Origin: Promicromonosporaceae bacterium
GTDB lineage: Bacteria; Actinomycetota; Actinomycetes; Actinomycetales; Cellulomonadaceae
DNA: 5,575 bases
NCBI GenBank assembly: GCA_009782865.1
Contig: WRIF01000120.1
Coordinates: 1 to 5,575 of the forward strand
Reading direction: 5' to 3'
In this document: positions 1-4,906 of the stretch, one piece after another
Layout: the number at the start of each line of letters is the position of its first letter
Numbering within the stretch: position 1 is the stretch's first letter
The notes under the pieces: generated by a model
Told to the model about the DNA's origin: nothing
The model's database searches: none
What the model saw: the letters and a program-made list of their open reading frames with translations, nothing else
Position numbers and translations under genes: made by a program

Positions 1-843
1 CGAGACGATGAGGCCGTTGAAGCCGAGGCGGCCGCGCAGCAGGTCGCCCAGCAGCTCGGGGGCCAGGGAGCCGGGGAGGCACTCGTTGTCGGCCAGGCCG
101 GGGCGCAGCGCCTTGGAGTACTCGGGGAGCATGATGTGCCCGGCCATGATGGTCTTGGTGCCCGCCGCAATCGCGGCCCGGTACACCTCGCCATAGGTGG
201 CGTCCCACTCCTCGGGGGTCATCGTGTTGACCGAGGCCACCAGGTGCTGGTCGCGCTCGTCGACGCCATCGCCGGGGAAGTGCTTCGAGGAGGTGGCCAC
301 GCCCTCGGCCTCGACCGCCTCCACCCAGGCGGCACCCATGGCCGCCACCGCGGCGGTGTCGGAGCCGAAGGTGCGGGTCCCGGTGATGGGGTTGCGCCAG
401 TTGAGGTCGAGGTCGATCACCGGGGCGAAGGCCCAGTTGACGCCCGCGGCCCGGGCTTCCTTGCCAATCACGTGGCCGGCCCGCCGGGCGACCTCGGGGT
501 CACCGGTGGCACCGAGCATCATGTTGTTTCCGGTGTACGTGCCCTCGGCCACGGTCGGGCTGGAGCCGGCCTCGAGGTTGCCCGCGATGAGGAACGGGAT
601 CTTCGAACGTTCCTGCAGGTGGCGAACCACCGTGGCCCGCTCCTCGGCCGGCATCGGGCGCAGCATGAGGCCGCCGACCCGCAGGTTCTCCGCGAAGTTG
701 TCGAGGGTCTCCGGGGTGGAGTCATAGGCGAGCATGCAGAACAGTTGGCCGAGCTTGGCGTCGGCATCCATGCCGGCCAGGGTCTCTTCGACCCACTTGA
801 CTGCGGCGTCATCAAGGTTGAACGGGGCACTGCGGAGGTCCAT
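1..843 (-). CDS. Glycoside hydrolase family 3 protein, NagZ-like (5' part of gene, C-terminus outside window)
   Basis: The first 281 residues of a GH3 enzyme that cleaves beta-linked sugars, probably N-acetylglucosaminides, from non-reducing ends. Visible GH3 TIM-barrel landmarks are NLEAG at 89-93, NPITGTRTFGSD at 151-162 (the NPxxxxRxFGxD block), KHFPGDG at 187-193 with substrate-binding Lys187-His188, DQH at 198-200, MAGHIMLPE at 233-241, and GFNGLIVS at 274-281. The window ends exactly where the nucleophile Asp of the SDxxxM motif should follow. The D-x-H loop is the acid/base dyad signature of the NagZ/N-acetylglucosaminidase branch and is absent from classical GH3 beta-glucosidases. The usual KHFPGHG reads KHFPGDG here. 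No signal peptide is visible, so the enzyme is probably cytoplasmic. The ATG at 843 is chosen because AAGGA lies 5 bases upstream and the N-terminus aligns with normal GH3 starts. It follows the ABC transporter on the same strand after a repeat-filled gap and may hydrolyse the imported product. Family assignment is firm; exact substrate is not. Confidence 0.93.
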   Translation of the reverse strand, partial: MDLRSAPFNLDDAAVKWVEETLAGMDADAKLGQLFCMLAYDSTPETLDNFAENLRVGGLMLRPMPAEERATVVRHLQERSKIPFLIAGNLEAGSSPTVAEGTYTGNNMMLGATGDPEVARRAGHVIGKEARAAGVNWAFAPVIDLDLNWRNPITGTRTFGSDTAAVAAMGAAWVEAVEAEGVATSSKHFPGDGVDERDQHLVASVNTMTPEEWDATYGEVYRAAIAAGTKTIMAGHIMLPEYSKALRPGLADNECLPGSLAPELLGDLLRGRLGFNGLIVS

Positions 844-848
844 GGTGT

Positions 849-853
849 TCCTT
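849..853 (-). promoter_or_regulatory. Ribosome binding site of the GH3 gene
   Basis: AAGGA on the minus strand, 5 bases before the ATG at 843. It supports this start over the next in-frame Met at residue 25. Confidence 0.6.
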
Positions 854-882
854 AAGGTGCGGTAGTTGGTACTGACTCGTTT

Positions 883-912
883 ACTTTAGGCGCGACATGT
901 GCCGCTGGTCTA
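883..912 (-). promoter_or_regulatory. Possible sigma70-type promoter of the GH3 gene
   Basis: On the minus strand TAGACC (907-912; 4 of 6 to TTGACA) is followed by an 18-base spacer and TAAAGT (883-888; fits TAnnnT). The -10 lies about 40 bases before the GH3 ATG. This is a weak match by eye only. The -35 half lies inside a degenerate half-copy of the local repeat. The GH3 gene could instead be read through from the transporter operon. Confidence 0.25.
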
Positions 913-920
913 GGAGCGGC
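901..920 (+). repeat. Degenerate left half-copy of the palindromic repeat
   Basis: GCCGCT (901-906) and AGCGGC (915-920) form a perfect 6-bp inverted repeat. Positions 902-920 match 931-949 of the adjacent full copy at 16 of 19 bases. The CGTCTCGAAACC arm is missing, so this looks like a decayed or truncated unit. Confidence 0.5.
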
Positions 921-931
921 TTGTGGTACGC

Positions 932-968
932 CGCTGGATGAGGAGCGGCGCAGCCGCGTCTCGAAACC
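932..968 (+). repeat. Palindromic dispersed repeat, copy A
   Basis: Read on the plus strand it is arm CGCTGGATGAGGAG (932-945), internal stem-loop CGGC-GCA-GCCG (946-956) and arm CGTCTCGAAACC (957-968). It shares both arms with copies B (991-1025) and C (2036-2070) but faces the opposite way. The internal hairpin extends to 5 bp (GCGGC/GCCGC). The layout resembles bacterial REP-type intergenic repeats. That elements with these arms are frequent in high-GC actinobacteria is from memory and not tested here. Confidence 0.75.
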
Positions 969-990
969 AAGGCCCTGACCGAGGACTCTC

Positions 991-1025
991 GGTTTCGAGA
1001 CGCCCTCCGGCCTCCCCAACCAGCG
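991..1025 (-). repeat. Palindromic dispersed repeat, copy B
   Basis: Read on the minus strand it is arm CGCTGGTTGGGGAG (1012-1025), core GCCGGAGGG (1003-1011) and arm CGTCTCGAAACC (991-1002). It matches copy C at 32 of 35 positions. Its inner arm is the perfect reverse complement of that of copy A, so A and B form a head-to-head pair separated by 22 bases. Confidence 0.75.
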
Positions 1026-1030
1026 AGTCC

Positions 1031-1052
1031 CGTCCCAAGACCAAGGCCCTGA
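1031..1052 (+). repeat. Right half-copy of the repeat, ending at the ATPase stop codon
   Basis: These 22 bases match 957-978 (the right arm of copy A and its flank) at 19 positions, including an exact 13-base block ACCAAGGCCCTGA at 966-978 and 1040-1052. The block touches the stop codon of the downstream ATPase gene (1053-1055). The left arm is absent. Confidence 0.55.
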
Positions 1053-2009
1053 TCAGGCGGCGAAGGCGAGGGTGGCCTCACCGGCTTCGGCCTGGGCCGC
1101 GAGGAGTTCGCGGCGCTCTTCGCGACGGATCTTCTGCTTGGCGGGATCGGCCACGGGGGCGGCCATCCACAGGCGCTGCGTGTACGGGTGCTGCGGGTCG
1201 CGGGTGACCTGGGCGGTATCGCCGGACTCGACGATCTCGCCCTTCCACATCACCGCCACCCGATGCGAGACGTGGCGAACCACATCAAGGTCGTGGGTGA
1301 TGAACAGGTAGGCCACCCCGGTGCGCTCCTGAATCTCCTTGAAGAGGTCGAGGACGCGCGCCTGGGTAGACAGGTCGAGGGCCGAGACGGGCTCATCACA
1401 GATGATCAGCTCTGGACTCAACGCCAGGGCGCGTGCGATGGCGATCCGCTGCCGCTGCCCCCCGGAGAACTCCTTGGGCAGGCGATGCATCGCATCGGCC
1501 GGCAGGCGCACCTCTTCAAGCAGGTGAGCCACTCGCTCGCGGGCCTCGGCCTTGGGGACCTTTCGGGTCAGCAGGGGCTCGGCCAGGATCGCCTCGATGG
1601 TCATCGCGGGGTTCAGGGAGGTGTACGGGTCCTGGAAGACCACCTGCACGTCCCGGCCTACCCGGCGCCGCACGGCGGCCGAGATGTTCCCGATCTCCTG
1701 GCCCTTCAGGCGGATGGAGCCCGCCGTCACCGGGGCCAGGCCGAGCACCGCCCGGCCCAGGGTGGTCTTGCCCGAACCGGACTCCCCCACCAGGCCGACG
1801 CACTCGCCGGCGCGGATGTCGAGGGAGACGCCCTTGAGCGCCCTGAATGGCTTGGCCCGGAACCCCTTGAGCGGGAAGTCAGTGACCAGGTCATTGATCT
1901 CCAGCAAAGGAGCGTTCGGGTCAAGCGGTCGGTCGGTACCCTGCAACAGTTCCTGGCCCAGGGCGTCTCGACCTGCGAGGTGTCCCGCCTCATACGATGC
2001 TCTGCTCAT
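1053..2009 (-). CDS. DppF/OppF-type ABC transporter ATP-binding protein
   Basis: A cytoplasmic ATPase of 318 residues that powers import as the second nucleotide-binding subunit of a peptide/oligosaccharide/nickel-class (Dpp/Opp) ABC transporter. All motifs are intact: Walker A GESGSGKT at 75-82, Q-loop Gln126 in VVFQDPY, signature FSGGQRQR at 181-188, Walker B LIICDEP at 201-207, D-loop SALD at 209-212, and switch His239 in FITHD. The C-terminal oligo_HPY region includes HPYTQRL at 274-280. The FQDPYTSLNP stretch is typical of the F-type rather than D-type subunit. The ATG at 2009 overlaps the previous stop (ATGA) and has AAGGAG 7 bases upstream. This start gives about 35 residues before the ABC core (PLLEIND at 34-40), longer than needed and without recognisable motifs. 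Its partner ATPase is the C-terminal half of the preceding gene. Subunit class is certain; substrate is not. Confidence 0.95.
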   Translation of the reverse strand: MSRASYEAGHLAGRDALGQELLQGTDRPLDPNAPLLEINDLVTDFPLKGFRAKPFRALKGVSLDIRAGECVGLVGESGSGKTTLGRAVLGLAPVTAGSIRLKGQEIGNISAAVRRRVGRDVQVVFQDPYTSLNPAMTIEAILAEPLLTRKVPKAEARERVAHLLEEVRLPADAMHRLPKEFSGGQRQRIAIARALALSPELIICDEPVSALDLSTQARVLDLFKEIQERTGVAYLFITHDLDVVRHVSHRVAVMWKGEIVESGDTAQVTRDPQHPYTQRLWMAAPVADPAKQKIRREERRELLAAQAEAGEATLAFAA

Positions 2010-3871
2010 GCGCTTGCTCCTTTCGAAACGGTCTTGGTTTCGAGACGGCCTTCGGCCTCCTCAACCAGCGACGTGTCAACCAGCGATGCGGCTGCCGGCG
2101 AGGGGGCGCCCGAGGGGGCGACGTAGGGTTCGCGGATCTCTTCGGGGTCGAGGATCGCGCTGAACAGCTGCTTGGTGTACGGGTGGTCATGGGTCTTGAA
2201 CATGGTGACGGTGTCGCCGCGTTCGACGATCTCCCCGAGCTGCATGACGGCCACCCGGTCGCACAGGTCGGCAACGATCCCAAAGTTGTGGGTCACCATC
2301 AAGATGCCCACGCCGGTCTCGGCCTGTACCTTGCGCAGCAGGTCGAGGATCTCGGCCTGCACGGTCACGTCCAGGGCCGTGGTCGGCTCGTCGGCGATCA
2401 AGAGGTCGGGCTCACAGGAGATCGAGGCGGCGATCAGCACGCGCTGCGCCATCCCACCGGAGACCTGGTGCGGGTAGCTCTTGAAGACGCGCTCGGGGTC
2501 GGTGATTTCCACCCGGCGCAGCAGGTCGAGCGCCCGGGCCCGGGCCTCCTTCTTCGAGATCCGCAGGTGGTGCCGCATCGGCTCCATCAACTGATAGCCG
2601 ATGGTGAACGACGGGTCGAGGTTGCTCATCGGCTCCTGCGGGATGTAGGCGATCTCGGTGCCGCGGATGGTGGACATCTCGGCCTCGGAGACCGTCGAGA
2701 GGTCGCGGCCCTTCCAGACCACCCGGCCCGAGAGGATGGAACCGCCCTCGGAGAGCAGACGCATCGCGGCGAACGCGGTCTGGGTCTTGCCCGAACCGGA
2801 CTCCCCGATCAGGCCGACCACCTCCCCGCGGTTGACCTGCAGGTCGATCCCGTGGATGATCTCGGTGATCGAGCCGTCGGGCGCGGCGTAGCCGACCTTG
2901 AGGGCCTCGATGTGCAGCAGCTCGTCCTCGCCCATCATGATCGGGTTGTCGGCGTAGAAGGCTGCCTCAGCGGCCATTTCGGCCCTGATTTCCCGGTTTA
3001 CCTTGCGGATGGTGGCCGGCGAGGTGCGCTGGGTGCCGTCGAGCGCGTCGCGCAGCGAGTTGGCCAGCAGAGTCAGGCACAGGCAGAAGGTGGCGAGCAT
3101 GACCGACGGCCACAGCATCAGCTGCGGGGCGACAAGGATGCGAGCAAAAGCGTCGGAGAGCATGCCACCCCAGGAGATCATGCCTGGGTCGCCGAGCCCG
3201 AGGATCTCGATACCGGCCTGGATGGCCAGGCCGATCATCATCAGGAAGCCGGCCTGGATCAGCACCGGGCCGCGCACCACGCGCAGCACGTGCTTGAAGA
3301 TGATGCGCCAGTCGGTCAGGCCCGAGACCCGGGCGGCGTCGACGTAGAGCTCGTTGCGCACCGAGTGCACGGTGGAGCGCACCAGGCGGAAGGTGCCGGC
3401 CGAGAGCAGCACCCCGAAGATCGCCATCATCCACCACATGGACGGGCCGATGACGGAGCGGGCGGCCAGCAGGATCACCATGCCGGGTACAGCCTGCAGC
3501 AGCGAGGCGGCGTTGTTCGACAGGGTGTCGAACCACTTGCCGAAGTAGCCAGCGATCAGGCCCGAGGTGGTGCCGATGCCGACGGCGACGGACACGGCGA
3601 GCAGGGCGCCGAGGATCGAGTTGCGGCCACCAAACAGCAGGCGGGTGAGGATGTCGCGGCCGGCGGAGTCGGCGCCGAGGATGTGGCCGTTCTCGCCCAT
3701 CGGGGCAAGGGCGGAGCCGAGGTCGGTGCGGGCCGGGTCGAACTGTGAGAGCAGCGGGCCGATGATGATGGCCAGGCCGAGGATCACCAGGATCGAGATG
3801 ACAACGATGGCCTGAGGGTCGCGGAGCAGCCGCTTGAGGGCGGTGGGGGGAGCGTTGTTCTGCTTGCTCAT
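2006..3871 (-). CDS. Fused DppC-type permease and DppD-type ATP-binding protein of an ABC importer
   Basis: A 621-residue chain joining two subunits that are usually separate. Residues 1-275 are a DppC-type inner-membrane permease: membrane segments near 22-42, 83-108, 122-142, 146-165, 203-225 and 251-272, an ILGADSAGRD periplasmic motif at 64-73, and the EAA coupling loop at 175-198 (VDAARVSGL...IIFKHVL). Residues 275-315 are a charged linker. Residues 318-575 are an ABC ATPase: Walker A GESGSGKT at 356-363, Q-loop Gln412 in IPQEPMSNLDP, signature VSGGMAQRV at 470-478, Walker B LLIADEP at 490-496, D-loop TALD at 498-501, switch His528 in VTHN, and oligo_HPY HDHPYTKQL at 561-569. All catalytic motifs are intact and the frame is unbroken, so this is a working fusion, not a sequencing join. 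The start (3871) overlaps the upstream stop (ATGA) and the stop (2006-2008) overlaps the next start. The last 27 residues are partly encoded by a dispersed repeat. Confidence 0.95.
   Translation of the reverse strand: MSKQNNAPPTALKRLLRDPQAIVVISILVILGLAIIIGPLLSQFDPARTDLGSALAPMGENGHILGADSAGRDILTRLLFGGRNSILGALLAVSVAVGIGTTSGLIAGYFGKWFDTLSNNAASLLQAVPGMVILLAARSVIGPSMWWMMAIFGVLLSAGTFRLVRSTVHSVRNELYVDAARVSGLTDWRIIFKHVLRVVRGPVLIQAGFLMMIGLAIQAGIEILGLGDPGMISWGGMLSDAFARILVAPQLMLWPSVMLATFCLCLTLLANSLRDALDGTQRTSPATIRKVNREIRAEMAAEAAFYADNPIMMGEDELLHIEALKVGYAAPDGSITEIIHGIDLQVNRGEVVGLIGESGSGKTQTAFAAMRLLSEGGSILSGRVVWKGRDLSTVSEAEMSTIRGTEIAYIPQEPMSNLDPSFTIGYQLMEPMRHHLRISKKEARARALDLLRRVEITDPERVFKSYPHQVSGGMAQRVLIAASISCEPDLLIADEPTTALDVTVQAEILDLLRKVQAETGVGILMVTHNFGIVADLCDRVAVMQLGEIVERGDTVTMFKTHDHPYTKQLFSAILDPEEIREPYVAPSGAPSPAAASLVDTSLVEEAEGRLETKTVSKGASA
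2017..2043 (-). promoter_or_regulatory. Ribosome binding site of the F-type ATPase gene with an abutting stem-loop
   Basis: The minus strand reads TCGAAAC (2037-2043), loop CAAGACC, GTTTCGA (2023-2029), then AAGGAG (2017-2022) and 7 bases to the ATG at 2009. The 7-bp stem ends directly before the Shine-Dalgarno sequence. One arm is the end of repeat copy C. The ribosome binding site is strong; a regulatory role for the stem is inference. Confidence 0.6.
2036..2070 (-). repeat. Palindromic dispersed repeat, copy C, inside a coding sequence
   Basis: On the minus strand it is arm CGCTGGTTGAGGAG (2057-2070), core GCCGAAGGC (2048-2056) and arm CGTCTCGAAACC (2036-2047). It matches copy B at 32 of 35 bases. 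The internal stem GGCC-TTC-GGCC (2047-2057 on the plus strand) is perfect. It lies within the reading frame of the permease-ATPase fusion and encodes most of SLVEEAEGRLETK near its C-terminus. Confidence 0.75.
2061..2088 (-). repeat. Short 15-base-period duplication in the fusion gene tail
   Basis: TCAACCAGCG occurs at 2061-2070 and 2076-2085, a 15-base spacing. It yields the in-frame peptide duplication SLVDT-SLVEE. It repeats the outer arm of copy C, so it is either a local duplication or the trace of a second element. Confidence 0.5.
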
Positions 3872-4812
3872 GAGACACGCACCTTAGGGTTGAGCCAGCC
3901 CTGCGCGATGTCGAGCAGCAGGTTGACGACGACGACGATGATGGCGATGATCACGACGATGCCCATCAGGATCGGCACGTCGCCCTGGATCGAGGCGTTG
4001 GCCGACAGGGAGCCGAGGCCCGGGATGTTGAACAGGTTCTCGACGATCACGGCGCCACCGAGCATGCCCACAAACTGCAGGGCGATGACGGCCAGGCCGG
4101 GACCGGCGGCATTCCGCAGCGAGTGCTTGAAGATCACGGAGCGGGGCGACAGGCCGCGCGAGCGCAGCGTGCGCACGTAGTCCTGGTTGACCACGTTGAT
4201 CATGGCCCCGCGGATCTGTTGGGCCGAGGAGGCCACTCCGCCGATGACGAGGGCGATGACGGGCAGGGTGATCGAGTGAATCCATCCCCCGATTGAGTCG
4301 GTGGGTCGCACAAAACCTGTGGCCGGGAACCAGCGAAGGTTCAGGGCGAAGAGCATAACCAGCGCGATGGCCCACAGGAAGCCGGGGATGGCGGCGGCAC
4401 CCAGCGAGGTGGTCTGGATGACCCGGTCGATCCAGGTGCCCCGCCTGACGGCGGCGAGCACGCCGACAAACATGGCGATGATCACGGAGAAGAGCAGGGA
4501 GACCGCTACCAGGGAAAGGGTGGCGGTCAGGCGGCGGCCGAGTTCCTCGTTGACCTGCACGGCCCGGAACCAGGAACTACCGAGGTCGCCGGTCAGGGCG
4601 CTGGTGAGCCAGTCGAAGTACTGCTCCGGCAGGGAGCGGTCGAGCCCAAGCTCCTGGGTGCGCAGGGCGACGGCTTCTTCGGAGGCGAAATCGCCCAGGA
4701 TGCGGCGGGCTGCATTGCCGCCCGTGCTGTAGAGCAGGGTGAAGGTCAGCACCGAGATGGCAAACACCATGACCGCCCCGGTGACAATCCTTCGCGCTAA
4801 GAAGGTAAGCAT
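3868..4812 (-). CDS. DppB/OppB-type ABC transporter permease
   Basis: An inner-membrane channel subunit of 314 residues, partner of the DppC-type domain encoded next. Six membrane segments are visible near 9-29, 97-121, 134-157, 178-198, 239-259 and 281-303. Family marks are the N-terminal LTFLARRI, ELGLDRSLPEQYFDWL at 54-69 with TGDLGSSW at 74-81 in the first external loop, the EAA-type coupling loop at 211-235 (DYVRTLRSRGL...FKHSLRNA), and VIVENLFNIPGLG at 255-267. The length is normal. The ATG at 4812 follows GAGGGG by 9 bases. The gene ends on an ATGA overlap with the fusion gene, so translation is probably coupled. It starts 94 bases after the binding-protein stop, with a strong hairpin between. 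Family is certain; substrate is open. Confidence 0.95.
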   Translation of the reverse strand: MLTFLARRIVTGAVMVFAISVLTFTLLYSTGGNAARRILGDFASEEAVALRTQELGLDRSLPEQYFDWLTSALTGDLGSSWFRAVQVNEELGRRLTATLSLVAVSLLFSVIIAMFVGVLAAVRRGTWIDRVIQTTSLGAAAIPGFLWAIALVMLFALNLRWFPATGFVRPTDSIGGWIHSITLPVIALVIGGVASSAQQIRGAMINVVNQDYVRTLRSRGLSPRSVIFKHSLRNAAGPGLAVIALQFVGMLGGAVIVENLFNIPGLGSLSANASIQGDVPILMGIVVIIAIIVVVVNLLLDIAQGWLNPKVRVS

Positions 4813-4821
4813 TTTGTTGAA

Positions 4822-4827
4822 CCCCTC
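4822..4827 (-). promoter_or_regulatory. Ribosome binding site of the DppB-type permease gene
   Basis: GAGGGG on the minus strand, 9 bases before the ATG at 4812. It shows that this gene initiates independently, unlike the two overlapping genes after it. Confidence 0.55.
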
Positions 4828-4854
4828 GTCTTTGAGAACTATGGCCGAGACCGT

Positions 4855-4898
4855 CGTGATGGGGTGGCGGAGGTGTTCGCCTCCGCCACCCCATCACG
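4855..4898 (-). terminator. Perfect 19-bp hairpin between binding-protein and permease genes
   Basis: Arms 4855-4873 and 4880-4898 are exact reverse complements over 19 bases (beginning CGTGATGGGG), with a 6-base loop TGTTCG. The hairpin begins 9 bases after the binding-protein stop codon. There is no T-tract on either strand, so it is not a classic intrinsic terminator. In ABC import operons such a hairpin commonly protects the binding-protein mRNA from 3' decay or lets only part of the transcription continue, giving excess binding protein. That role is inferred here; the structure is seen directly. Confidence 0.7.
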
Positions 4899-4906
4899 GC
4901 TGGTTA

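Larger units (their letters stand above)
932..1025. terminator. Large inverted repeat between transporter and GH3 gene; possible bidirectional terminator or mRNA 3'-end stabiliser
   Basis: Copies A and B together form an imperfect hairpin. The inner perfect stem is GTCTCGAAACC (958-968) with GGTTTCGAGAC (991-1001). The outer 14-base arms (932-945 with 1012-1025) pair with two mismatches. It lies just after the stop codon of the last transporter gene. There is no T-tract, so intrinsic termination is uncertain; slowing of 3' decay or Rho-type termination are equally possible. Confidence 0.35.

Noticed and set aside
136..855. A 239-codon plus-strand open frame opposite the GH3 gene
   Set aside because: The minus strand carries clear GH3 motifs over the same bases. 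The plus frame is Gly/Val/His-rich without motifs.
901..1052. CRISPR array
   Set aside because: The repeated units are inverted, unequal and not separated by uniform unique spacers, and no cas gene is present.
966..1052. Insertion element flanked by the 13-base direct repeat ACCAAGGCCCTGA (966-978 and 1040-1052) as a target-site duplication
   Set aside because: The direct repeat is part of a longer 22-base match (957-978 with 1031-1052) that belongs to the repeat unit itself, and the interior encodes no transposase. A repeat half-copy explains it better.
1188..2126. A 312-codon plus-strand open frame opposite the F-type ATPase
   Set aside because: It mirrors the ATPase gene and shows no family motif; it is a by-product of high GC content.
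1997..3748. A 583-codon open frame on the plus strand opposite the permease-ATPase fusion, rich in His, Asp, Gly and Gln
   Set aside because: It is antisense to a gene with every ABC and permease motif intact. Its composition is what a GC-rich gene gives in the complementary frame, and it has no recognisable domain or convincing ribosome binding site.
3904..3965. Runs of GAC/GAT-like triplets resembling a microsatellite
   Set aside because: They are the complement of Ile/Val codons for the last membrane segment of the DppB-type permease; hydrophobic composition explains the pattern.
4813..4906. Promoter for the permease genes between the hairpin and the start at 4812
   Set aside because: Only a poor -10-like CATAGT is visible on the minus strand, with no credible -35 element; not supportable.
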